From Casp-actino8 sp046082625 (lineage in GTDB: Bacteria; Actinomycetota; Acidimicrobiia; Acidimicrobiales; Ilumatobacteraceae): 6,404 bases of DNA. Below, one piece after another: positions 1 to 5,539 of the stretch. The notes under the pieces are model-generated. The model saw nothing but the letters and a program-made list of their open reading frames with translations, searched no databases and had not been told where the DNA came from. The stretch lies in the NCBI GenBank assembly GCA_046082625.1, contig JBJTYE010000225.1, positions 1-6,404 on the forward strand, given 5' to 3'. Made by a program: the position numbers and the translations under genes. Each line of letters starts with the position of its first letter. The first letter of the stretch is position 1.

Positions 1-9
1 CAATCAACA

Positions 10-1038
10 ATGCGCAAGAACGTACGACTGCTGGCGGCCTCGCTGGCAGCCCTCAGCCTCGTGGCCACCGCCTGCGGCGGCGACGACAGCGACTCATCGA
101 GTGACGGCGGCGGAGACGGCATCAAGGCCGGAATCGCTTTCGACACCGGCGGACGCGGCGACGGAACCTTCAACGACTCGGCGGCAACTGGTGGCGAGCG
201 TGCGACCAGCGAACTGGGCGCCCAGGTCACCGAACTCGAAGCCACCGTCGACGAGGACCGCAAGGCCAACCTCGAACTGCTGGCTTCCGACGGCAACGCC
301 GTCATCGTCGGTGTGGGCTTCATGTTCACCGACCCGATGGCCGAAGTGGCCGCCGCCAACCCGGACATCACCTTCGGCATCGTCGACTCCGTCGTCGAAG
401 CCGACAACGTGAAGAGCTTGGTGTTCGCCGAAGAGCAGGGTTCGTTCCTGGTGGGCGCAGCCGCGGCCCTGAAGAGCGAGTCCGGCAAGATCGGCTTCAT
501 CGGCGGTCAGGAGATCGACCTCATCAAGAAGTTCGAGGCCGGCTACACCGCTGGTGCCAAGTACATCAACCCCGACATCGTGGTGGACGTGCAGTACCTC
601 GGACCCGCAGGTGACAACTCGGCGTGGGGCAACGTTGCCGGCGCCAAGGAAATCGCCGCTGGTTGGTACGCCGCCGGCACCGACGTCATCTACACCGCCG
701 CTGGCGGTTCGGGTGCGGGCACCATTCAGGCCGCCATCGAGGCCGGCAAGTGGGCCATCGGTGTGGACAGCGACCAGTACCTCACGTCCGGTGACGACGA
801 AGCCGCCAAGGCGGTCATCTTGACCTCCATGTTGAAGCGGGTCGACGTCGCGGTGTTCGAGACCATCAAGGCCGTCGTCGATGGTGACACCTCCGGTGGC
901 ATCAAGGTGTTCGACCTCTCGAACGACGGTGTGGGCTACTCCACCTCGGGTGGCTACATCGACGACTTCGTCGATCAGCTCGAGGAGATCAAGGCCAAGA
1001 TCATCAGTGGAGAAATCACCGTTCCGACGGCTCCCTGA
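10..1038 (+). CDS. BMP/PnrA-family nucleoside-binding lipoprotein of an ABC importer
   Basis: Extracytoplasmic substrate-binding protein of 342 residues, a usual length for the Bmp/PnrA/TmpC family, whose characterised members bind purine or pyrimidine nucleosides. The N-terminus is a lipoprotein signal: basic residues (MRKNVR), a hydrophobic stretch at about 7-18, then ATAC with Cys22 as the predicted acylated residue. A Gly/Asp/Ser-rich linker follows at 23-37. Family landmarks are an FND motif near residue 54, an EEQGSFLVGA segment near 141-150 that starts the second lobe, FEAGYTAGAKYINPDI near 175-190, GGSGAGT near 232-238, GVDSDQ at 251-256 and SMLKRVD near 273-279; in PnrA structures the Asp-containing hinge loops and a Lys in the last motif contact the nucleoside sugar. 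It is the first gene of the importer locus and is followed by two hairpins. Only nine bases precede the ATG, so its ribosome site and promoter cannot be judged. The family call is strong; nucleoside as substrate is inferred from the family. Confidence 0.93.
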   Translation: MRKNVRLLAASLAALSLVATACGGDDSDSSSDGGGDGIKAGIAFDTGGRGDGTFNDSAATGGERATSELGAQVTELEATVDEDRKANLELLASDGNAVIVGVGFMFTDPMAEVAAANPDITFGIVDSVVEADNVKSLVFAEEQGSFLVGAAAALKSESGKIGFIGGQEIDLIKKFEAGYTAGAKYINPDIVVDVQYLGPAGDNSAWGNVAGAKEIAAGWYAAGTDVIYTAAGGSGAGTIQAAIEAGKWAIGVDSDQYLTSGDDEAAKAVILTSMLKRVDVAVFETIKAVVDGDTSGGIKVFDLSNDGVGYSTSGGYIDDFVDQLEEIKAKIISGEITVPTAP

Positions 1039-1068
1039 TCCACCGACGGGCCAGCCCCGTCGTATCAG
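1035..1068 (+). terminator. First hairpin after the binding-protein gene
   Basis: CGACGGG (1044-1050) pairs perfectly with CCCGTCG (1056-1062) around a five-base loop. An outer CTGAT (1035-1039), which overlaps the stop codon, can pair with ATCAG (1064-1068) across a small internal loop. There is no T-run afterwards, so it is more likely an mRNA-stabilising or attenuating hairpin than an efficient terminator on its own. The pairing is seen directly; the function is inferred. Confidence 0.55.
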
Positions 1069-1073
1069 CACTA

Positions 1074-1109
1074 GCGAAGAACCCGGGTCGACGACCCGGG
1101 TTCTTCCGC
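1074..1109 (+). terminator. Strong second hairpin, likely partial terminator or attenuator
   Basis: GAAGAACCCGGGTC (1076-1089) is perfectly complementary to GACCCGGGTTCTTC (1093-1106), giving 14 base pairs with a three-base loop. It can be extended by GC/GC (1074-1075 with 1108-1109) past one bulged base. The 3' arm carries a TTCTTC tract, but no clean T-run follows. Placed between a binding-protein gene and its transport-complex genes, such a structure commonly gives partial read-through and a stable upstream transcript, so that the lipoprotein is made in excess. Whether it fully terminates cannot be told from sequence. Confidence 0.72.
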
Positions 1110-1126
1110 GTTCTGGGCCGCATGGT

Positions 1127-1130
1127 AGGA
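1127..1130 (+). promoter_or_regulatory. Ribosome binding site that decides the ATPase start
   Basis: AGGA at 1127-1130 lies ten bases before the ATG at 1141. An in-frame TTG at 1132 is only one base downstream of this site, too close to be served by it, so the ATG is the better start. Confidence 0.6.
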
Positions 1131-1140
1131 ATTGTCCGGC

Positions 1141-2694
1141 ATGACCAGCACAGAGCAGGATTCGGCAACGCGGACCGGCAGCGACCTGGCCGTCGAATTG
1201 CGGGGGATCACCAAGAGGTTCCCGGGGGTCATTGCCAACTACGACATCGACCTGCGGGTGCGGCCCGGGACCATCCACGCCATCGTGGGCGAGAACGGGG
1301 CCGGCAAGTCCACACTCATGAAGACCCTGTACGGCATGCACCAGCCCGACGAGGGCCAGATCCGGGTGCGGGGCCAGGAGATGACTTTCCGCTCCCCGAC
1401 CGACGCCATCGCCGCCGGCATCGGCATGGTGCACCAGCACTTCATGTTGGCCGACAACCTGACCATTCTCGAGAACATCATCCTGGGCGACGAACCGGTC
1501 GGCGGCCGCGGACGGCTGCGCCTGGACGTGGCCCGCACCCGCATCACCGAGTTGATGCATTCGCTCGGCACCGATCTGGATCTGGATGCTCCGGTCGGTT
1601 CGCTCGGCGTCGGTCAGCGGCAGCGGGTCGAAATCTTGAAGGTGCTGTATCGCGGCGCCCAGATCCTGATCCTGGACGAACCGACGGCCGTGCTGGTCCC
1701 CCAGGAAGTGGACGAGCTCTTCGTGACCTTGAAACGTCTCGTGCGCGACGGGGCCACCATCATCTTCATCTCCCACAAGTTGGACGAAGTGCTGGCTCAA
1801 TCCGATGAGATCACCGTCATCCGCCAGGGCACCACCGTGGGCGACACCACCCCGGCCCAGGTGGACCGCAAACGCCTGGCCGAGATGATGGTGGGTAGCG
1901 ATCTTCCCGATCCGTCGGGCCGCACCACCACCGTCGGCACCGAAGAACTCTTGACCATGAGCGAGGTCGACGTGGCCGGCGCCGGCGCCAAGTCGTTGTT
2001 GGAGCACATCTCGCTCACCGTGCACGCCGGCGAAGTGGTCGGCATCGCCGGCGTGGAGGGCAACGGCCAGTTCGAATTGTGCGAGGCCATTCTCGGACTG
2101 CATCCCCTCTCCTCCGGACGAATCGTGCTGTGCGGACGGGACGTGAGCGACGTCGAGACCCGGGAGCGCATCGAAGGCGGACTCTCCTACATCCCCTTCG
2201 ATCGCCACCGTGAAGGACTGCTGTTGGATGCGCCGCTGTGGGAGAACACCTTTCTCGGCCGGGAGTTCAACGAGGACCTCGGCAGCGGACCGTTCATCTC
2301 GCGGCGCAAGATGGAAGCCGACAGTCGGGCCATCATCGAACGGTTCGGCGTGCGCACACCGTCGGAGCAGGTGCCGGCCTTCGCCTTGTCCGGTGGGAAT
2401 CAGCAGAAGTTGGTGGTGGGCCGCGAGATGGCCAGCAACCCACGGGTGCTGGTGGCCGCCCATCCCACCCGGGGCGTAGACGTGGGCGCCCAAGCGGCCA
2501 TCTGGGACGAACTGCGCGCCGCTCGCGACGCCGGTCTCGGCGTGCTTCTGATCTCGGCCGACCTCGAAGAGTTGATCGGCCTCTCGGATCGCATCCTGGT
2601 GATGTTCGACGGACGGATCACCGCCGATCTGGATCCCCGCACCGCCACGCCGGAAATGCTCGGTACTCATATGACCGGCGGTGGAGCCGCATGA
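1141..2694 (+). CDS. Fused double-domain ABC transporter ATPase (nucleoside importer type)
   Basis: Cytoplasmic energy subunit of 517 residues (RbsA/MglA architecture; BMP-locus members such as NupO/YufO) with two ATPase halves in one chain. Half 1 has Walker A GENGAGKST at 50-58, Q-loop Gln99, signature LGVGQ at 155-159, Walker B ILILDEP with catalytic Glu180, and switch His212 in FISHKLDE. Half 2 has a degenerate P-loop GIAGVEGNGQ at 301-310 with no GKS/T, an intact signature LSGGNQQ at 416-422, a degenerate Walker B (VLVAAHPTRGVD, no Asp-Glu pair) and Ala473 in place of the switch His. One composite ATP site (Walker A/B of half 1 with signature of half 2) should therefore be catalytic and the other not, as is usual in this family. 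The ATG was chosen over TTG at 1132 because of the AGGA at 1127-1130. The stop overlaps the next start as ATGA, implying coupled translation with the permease. Confidence 0.94.
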   Translation: MTSTEQDSATRTGSDLAVELRGITKRFPGVIANYDIDLRVRPGTIHAIVGENGAGKSTLMKTLYGMHQPDEGQIRVRGQEMTFRSPTDAIAAGIGMVHQHFMLADNLTILENIILGDEPVGGRGRLRLDVARTRITELMHSLGTDLDLDAPVGSLGVGQRQRVEILKVLYRGAQILILDEPTAVLVPQEVDELFVTLKRLVRDGATIIFISHKLDEVLAQSDEITVIRQGTTVGDTTPAQVDRKRLAEMMVGSDLPDPSGRTTTVGTEELLTMSEVDVAGAGAKSLLEHISLTVHAGEVVGIAGVEGNGQFELCEAILGLHPLSSGRIVLCGRDVSDVETRERIEGGLSYIPFDRHREGLLLDAPLWENTFLGREFNEDLGSGPFISRRKMEADSRAIIERFGVRTPSEQVPAFALSGGNQQKLVVGREMASNPRVLVAAHPTRGVDVGAQAAIWDELRAARDAGLGVLLISADLEELIGLSDRILVMFDGRITADLDPRTATPEMLGTHMTGGGAA

Positions 2695-3767
2695 ACCCGC
2701 GGCTGCAACGCATGCTCGTCACCTCGGCCAGTTCGGTCTTCGCCGTGGTGGTGGCCCTCGCCATCTGCGCCGTGATCCTGGTGATCACCGGCAAGGATCC
2801 GATCCAGGCCTACAGCACCCTCTTCGGTGCCGCCGGCGACACCCGCACCCTGCAAGGCATGGCCAATCGAGCCACACCACTCATGATCTCGGCCGCCGCC
2901 GTGGCCATCGGGTTCAAGATGAACCTCTTCAACATCGGCGTCGAAGGCCAGATGCGGGTGGCACTCCTCACCACCGCCGTTCTCGGAGCAGCCGTCGAAT
3001 TGCCCAAGCCCCTGCACATCCTCTTCTGTCTGGTGGTGGCCATGGCCGCTGGCGCCGCCTGGTCCGGCATCGCCGGCTGGCTGAAGGTCAAGCGCGGCGT
3101 CAACGAAGTCATCTCGACCATCATGTTGAACTTCATCGCCCTGGCCATGGTGGCCTGGGCCTTCGACGACTTCTTCCGGGTGGACAGCGCCACCGAGAGC
3201 CTGCTGGTCAAGACCAAGGAACTGCCCACCTCGGCCTGGTTCCCGGACCTGGTGGAGCGACGCCTGAACGGCATGTTCATCGTGGCGCTGTTGGTGCTGG
3301 TGTTCTTCTACGTGCTGGTGTGGAAGACCCGCTTCGGTTTCCAGTTGCGGGCCTCCGGCCAGAACGCTGGAGCGGCCCGGGTGACCGGCGTGAATCCGAA
3401 GCGCATGGTGATGATCTCGATGCTGCTGTCGGGCGCCATCGCCGGACTGGTGGGCATGCGAGCACTCCTCGGTGACGTGCACGCCTATCAGAACAACCTG
3501 GCCGAACAACAGGGCTTCAACGGCATCGCCGTGGCGCTGCTCGGCCGCAACCATCCGCTCGGCATCTTGTTCTCGGCCCTGCTCTTCGGATTCCTCGGCG
3601 AAGCATCGGGCAAATTGCAGTTGGAGGACATTCCGAAAGAGATCGTGACCATCATGACCGGCATCATCGTGCTGGCGGTGGTCATCATCAACGAGGCCGT
3701 GAAGCGGTGGGACGACCGTCGCATCCAGCGCAAGGCCGCCGCGGCCCTGGAGACGGTGTCGGCATGA
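2691..3767 (+). CDS. ABC transporter permease, BPD_transp_2 family (YufP/NupP-like)
   Basis: Integral membrane subunit of 358 residues forming one half of the transport channel for the nucleoside delivered by the lipoprotein. Hydrophobic stretches near residues 11-33, 62-76, 88-102, 108-130, 142-158, 194-211, 239-260, 276-303 and 318-335 suggest eight or nine membrane segments. Family motifs are FNIGVEGQM at 80-88, KRGVNEVISTIMLNFIA near 134-150, the cytoplasmic loop around RFGFQLRASGQNAGAARVTG at 214-233 (the likely ATPase-coupling loop) and GIAVALLGRNHPLG at 278-291. The basic tail (KRWDDRRIQRK) should be cytoplasmic. The length is close to Bacillus YufP. The start ATG sits within the stop of the ATPase gene (ATGA at 2691-2694), with GGAG at 2683-2686 four bases upstream. 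An open frame continues upstream of this ATG, but it only runs antiphase through the ATPase gene and lacks a better start. Confidence 0.93.
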   Translation: MNPRLQRMLVTSASSVFAVVVALAICAVILVITGKDPIQAYSTLFGAAGDTRTLQGMANRATPLMISAAAVAIGFKMNLFNIGVEGQMRVALLTTAVLGAAVELPKPLHILFCLVVAMAAGAAWSGIAGWLKVKRGVNEVISTIMLNFIALAMVAWAFDDFFRVDSATESLLVKTKELPTSAWFPDLVERRLNGMFIVALLVLVFFYVLVWKTRFGFQLRASGQNAGAARVTGVNPKRMVMISMLLSGAIAGLVGMRALLGDVHAYQNNLAEQQGFNGIAVALLGRNHPLGILFSALLFGFLGEASGKLQLEDIPKEIVTIMTGIIVLAVVIINEAVKRWDDRRIQRKAAAALETVSA

Positions 3768-5020
3768 ACACCTTCAAGGCCTTGTCGCCGGCCCAGCGCA
3801 GCATCATCTTGTCCCTCGGCGTGGTGTTGACGTTGTCGCTGGTGCGCATCGCCACCAATGCCAACGACATCACCAGTTCGGGCACCGTGTCGTCGACTCT
3901 GCGCGTGGCCACGCCGATTCTCTTGGCCGGTCTGGCCGGTCTGTGGGCCGAGCGGGCCGGCATCGTGAACATCGGCATCGAAGGAATGATGATCATCGGG
4001 TCGTGGCTCGGTGCCTACGGGGCCTGGAAGTGGGGATCGTGGCCCGGTATCGCGCTGGCCATGGTCGGCGGGGCGCTGGTGGGATTGATTCACGCGCTGG
4101 CCACCGTGCGGTTCAACGTGGACCACGTGGTGTCGGGTATCTCCATCAACATCCTGGCCGCCGGATCGACCGAGTACTTGTCGATCATCTTCTTCAAGGG
4201 CCAGGCTGGCGGCGGCGAGAGCCAGTCACCGGCCGGCAAAGGCGGGTACGGCGAATTCGACATGCCGTTCCTGGCCGGTGGACGTATCGGATCCTGGCGC
4301 AGTCCGGACATCCTCGGGTGGATCGAGAAACACGACAACTGGCCGCTGTTGCCCGATCTCGCCGGACTCGGCAAGGGCATCCTGAGCGACAGCTACATTC
4401 CGACGCTGCTCGCCGTGGCCTTCGTGCCCCTCACCGGATACATCTTGTGGCGCACCCGGTTCGGATTGCGGGTGCGGTCGAGCGGTGAATCGCCGCGTGC
4501 CGGTGAGAGCCTCGGGGTGCCGATCGTGCGACTGCGCTATCAGGCCATGGCCATCAGCGGTGCGCTGGCGGCTTTCGGCGGGGCGTATCTGTCGGCGGTG
4601 TTCACCAACACCTATCGCCAAGGCCAAGTGGGCGGCCAGGGTTTCATCGGGTTGGCCACGACCATCTTCGGCAACTGGAATCCGTTCGGAGTGTTCCGGG
4701 GGGCGCTGTTGTTCGGCTTCCCGACGGCGCTCAAGTTCCGCGACGACAAGAACGTGCCGGCCCTGTTGCTGGTCGGTGCGGTGATCCTGGCCGTGGTGGC
4801 GGTGATGCTCTGGTCGGCGGCGAAACACCGTGCGGCGGCCGGAGCGTTGACGGCGGCCATCGTGGCCGCGCTCACGTATGTCTTGGTCGACGATGTGCCG
4901 CGCGAGTTCGTGCAGGCCACGCCCTACATCGTGACGGTGTTGGTGTTGGCCGGTGCCCGCCAGCAGTTGCGGCCCCCGGCCCATGCCGGACAGCCGTACC
5001 GCCCGGGCGAGAACCACTGA
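3764..5020 (+). CDS. Second ABC transporter permease, BPD_transp_2 family (YufQ/NupQ-like), enlarged
   Basis: Second channel subunit, 418 residues. Family marks are GIVNIGIEGMM at 66-76, NVDHVVSGISINILAAG at 118-134, the loop RFGLRVRSSGESPRAGESLGV at 232-252 (equivalent of the GENPRAA coupling loop) and GQGFIGLATTIFGNWNPFG at 291-309. The end, PYIVTVLVLAG followed by RPPAHAGQPY, matches the usual family tail. It is about 100 residues longer than Bacillus YufQ. Extra material lies in a polar, Gly-rich loop at about 146-210 and in two added hydrophobic segments at about 332-350 and 356-375, just before the conserved last helix. The start overlaps the previous stop (ATGA at 3764-3767), with GGAG at 3749-3752 eleven bases upstream; earlier in-frame ATGs overlap the first permease and are unlikely. 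It is the last gene of the operon; convergent queF follows after 40 bases. No deaminase or phosphorylase gene, often seen beside such importers, is present here. Confidence 0.93.
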   Translation: MNTFKALSPAQRSIILSLGVVLTLSLVRIATNANDITSSGTVSSTLRVATPILLAGLAGLWAERAGIVNIGIEGMMIIGSWLGAYGAWKWGSWPGIALAMVGGALVGLIHALATVRFNVDHVVSGISINILAAGSTEYLSIIFFKGQAGGGESQSPAGKGGYGEFDMPFLAGGRIGSWRSPDILGWIEKHDNWPLLPDLAGLGKGILSDSYIPTLLAVAFVPLTGYILWRTRFGLRVRSSGESPRAGESLGVPIVRLRYQAMAISGALAAFGGAYLSAVFTNTYRQGQVGGQGFIGLATTIFGNWNPFGVFRGALLFGFPTALKFRDDKNVPALLLVGAVILAVVAVMLWSAAKHRAAAGALTAAIVAALTYVLVDDVPREFVQATPYIVTVLVLAGARQQLRPPAHAGQPYRPGENH

Positions 5021-5035
5021 GTCTGGTCGGCGGCG

Positions 5036-5071
5036 TCAGTCGCCCAGTCGGGCTGTTATCTCAGTCGCCCA
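5036..5071. repeat. Direct repeat TCAGTCGCCCA, two copies
   Basis: The 11-base unit TCAGTCGCCCA occurs at 5036-5046 and again at 5061-5071, exactly 25 bases apart. On the minus strand it reads TGGGCGACTGA; the upstream copy (5071-5061) is the last codons and TGA stop of queF, and the other repeats this just downstream. A short tandem duplication of the gene's 3' end is the simplest explanation. Confidence 0.7.
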
Positions 5072-5462
5072 ACTGGGCGACGGCGCGCACTTCGATACCG
5101 CCGCGGGGGCGCTGCGTGAGCGTCACCGTCACCCGCTTCGGGCGGGCGGTGCTCATGATCTCCCCGGCGATCTCGGCGGCCAGCGCCTCGGCGAAAACCG
5201 CCCGATCCCGGAAACTCCACAGTTAGAGCTTCAGGCTCTTCGATTCCACGCACCACTGATCGGGCACGTACTCGATCTCCACCCGTGACAGATCGGGCTG
5301 CTGGGTCACCGGGCACATGGACGACAACTCGTCGGTGGTGAAGGTGACCGTGCTCACGTTCGTCGGGGCCGGGAAGACTTCGACGTGGTCGATGGCCTCG
5401 CGCACCGTGGCGCCGAGCACCGTGAGCGTCGAGGTGATCGGGGGTTCGCGATCGATGGGCAT
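5061..5462 (-). pseudogene. queF: NADPH-dependent 7-cyano-7-deazaguanine (preQ0) reductase QueF, interrupted by an in-frame TAA
   Basis: QueF reduces the nitrile of preQ0 to the amine of preQ1 in the cytoplasm, a late step before queuosine is inserted into tRNA. The frame reads from ATG 5462 to a TGA at 5061-5063, 132 sense codons, typical of the short single-domain QueF type. A TAA at 5225-5223 cuts it after residue 79. The first part carries SMCPVTQQPD with the catalytic Cys50 and Asp57 at the family spacing, and CVESKSLKL, the start of the ESKSLKLY NADPH motif; the TAA replaces that tyrosine. Beyond the stop the same frame continues LWSFRD, FAEALA, RVTVTLTQRPRGG and a normal end, so no bases are lost or gained. 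FAE stands where Bacillus QueF has FHE, and CPVTQQP where CPVTGQP is usual. A one-base change of TAC or TAT would restore the gene. The 79-residue product would lack the substrate-binding Glu and should be inactive. A sequencing error is the main alternative. GGAG lies two bases before the ATG. Confidence 0.85.
5064..5081. terminator. Bidirectional terminator hairpin between convergent genes
   Basis: GTCGCCCA (5064-5071) is complementary to TGGGCGAC (5074-5081), a nearly perfect palindrome able to fold as seven pairs with a four-base loop on either strand. A weaker GCCC/GGGC hairpin lies at 5042-5053 in the first repeat copy. It sits where the permease operon (ending 5020, plus) and queF (ending 5061, minus) converge, inside the last queF codons. 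A T-run is absent, so the strength is uncertain. Confidence 0.5.
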
Positions 5463-5468
5463 GACTCC

Positions 5469-5497
5469 AGCGTACGGCGCGGCCCGCGGGTTGGCAC
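5469..5497 (-). promoter_or_regulatory. Candidate queF promoter, possibly leaderless
   Basis: On the minus strand TACGCT (5474-5469) fits the TAnnnT -10 pattern, and GTGCCA (5497-5492) matches TTGACA at four of six bases with a 17-base spacer. Six bases separate the -10 box from the ATG at 5462, so transcription could begin at or next to the start codon. A GGAG two bases before the ATG is too close to be an ideal ribosome site, which favours the leaderless reading. Confidence 0.4.
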
Positions 5498-5527
5498 CGC
5501 GTCGGCGGGGCCGTGCACCCTCGGCAC

Positions 5528-5533
5528 TAGGAT
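5528..5533 (+). promoter_or_regulatory. Candidate -10 box / ribosome site of the PhyH-family gene
   Basis: TAGGAT at 5528-5533 fits the TAnnnT -10 consensus and lies six bases before the ATG at 5540, the spacing expected of a leaderless actinobacterial transcript. The same bases contain AGGA (5529-5532), seven bases before the ATG, which is a good ribosome binding site. No convincing -35 box is present at the normal distance. The two readings cannot both apply to the same transcript. Confidence 0.4.
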
Positions 5534-5539
5534 TTCGCC

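Noticed and set aside
1132..1140. TTG at 1132 as the ATPase start
   Set aside because: It lies one base after the only ribosome binding site, whereas the ATG at 1141 is at a workable distance. The three extra residues add nothing conserved.
94..2670. A very long (858-codon) open frame on the minus strand opposite the lipoprotein and ATPase genes
   Set aside because: Its translation is rich in His, Gly, Asp and Val with no domain, as expected from the complement of high-GC codons. The plus-strand frames contain unmistakable family motifs over the whole stretch.
2238..2690. An upstream in-frame extension of the first permease starting at 2238
   Set aside because: It would overlap the ATPase gene by about 450 bases and encode Arg-rich nonsense. 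The ATGA overlap and GGAG at 2683-2686 mark the real start at 2691.
2667..5017. Long minus-strand frames opposite the two permeases (about 2667-3554, 3488-4126 and 4226-5017)
   Set aside because: They are shadow frames with low-complexity composition and no recognisable motifs, fully overlapping well-supported membrane protein genes.
5036..5081. The repeated TCAGTCGCCCA units as a small CRISPR or phage attachment site
   Set aside because: There are only two 11-base copies with a 14-base gap, one lying inside coding sequence, and no cas, integrase or tRNA gene is present in the window.
5223..5225. Programmed recoding of the queF stop (selenocysteine, pyrrolysine, or TAA reassigned to tyrosine)
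   Set aside because: TAA is not used for selenocysteine or pyrrolysine. No other in-frame TAA was noticed in the other genes to support reassignment. Mutation or base-call error is simpler.
5463..5539. A preQ1 riboswitch controlling queF
   Set aside because: The gap is only 77 bases, shared with a divergent promoter, and lacks the A-rich tail and small C-rich loop expected of preQ1 riboswitches. A leaderless start would leave no room for one.
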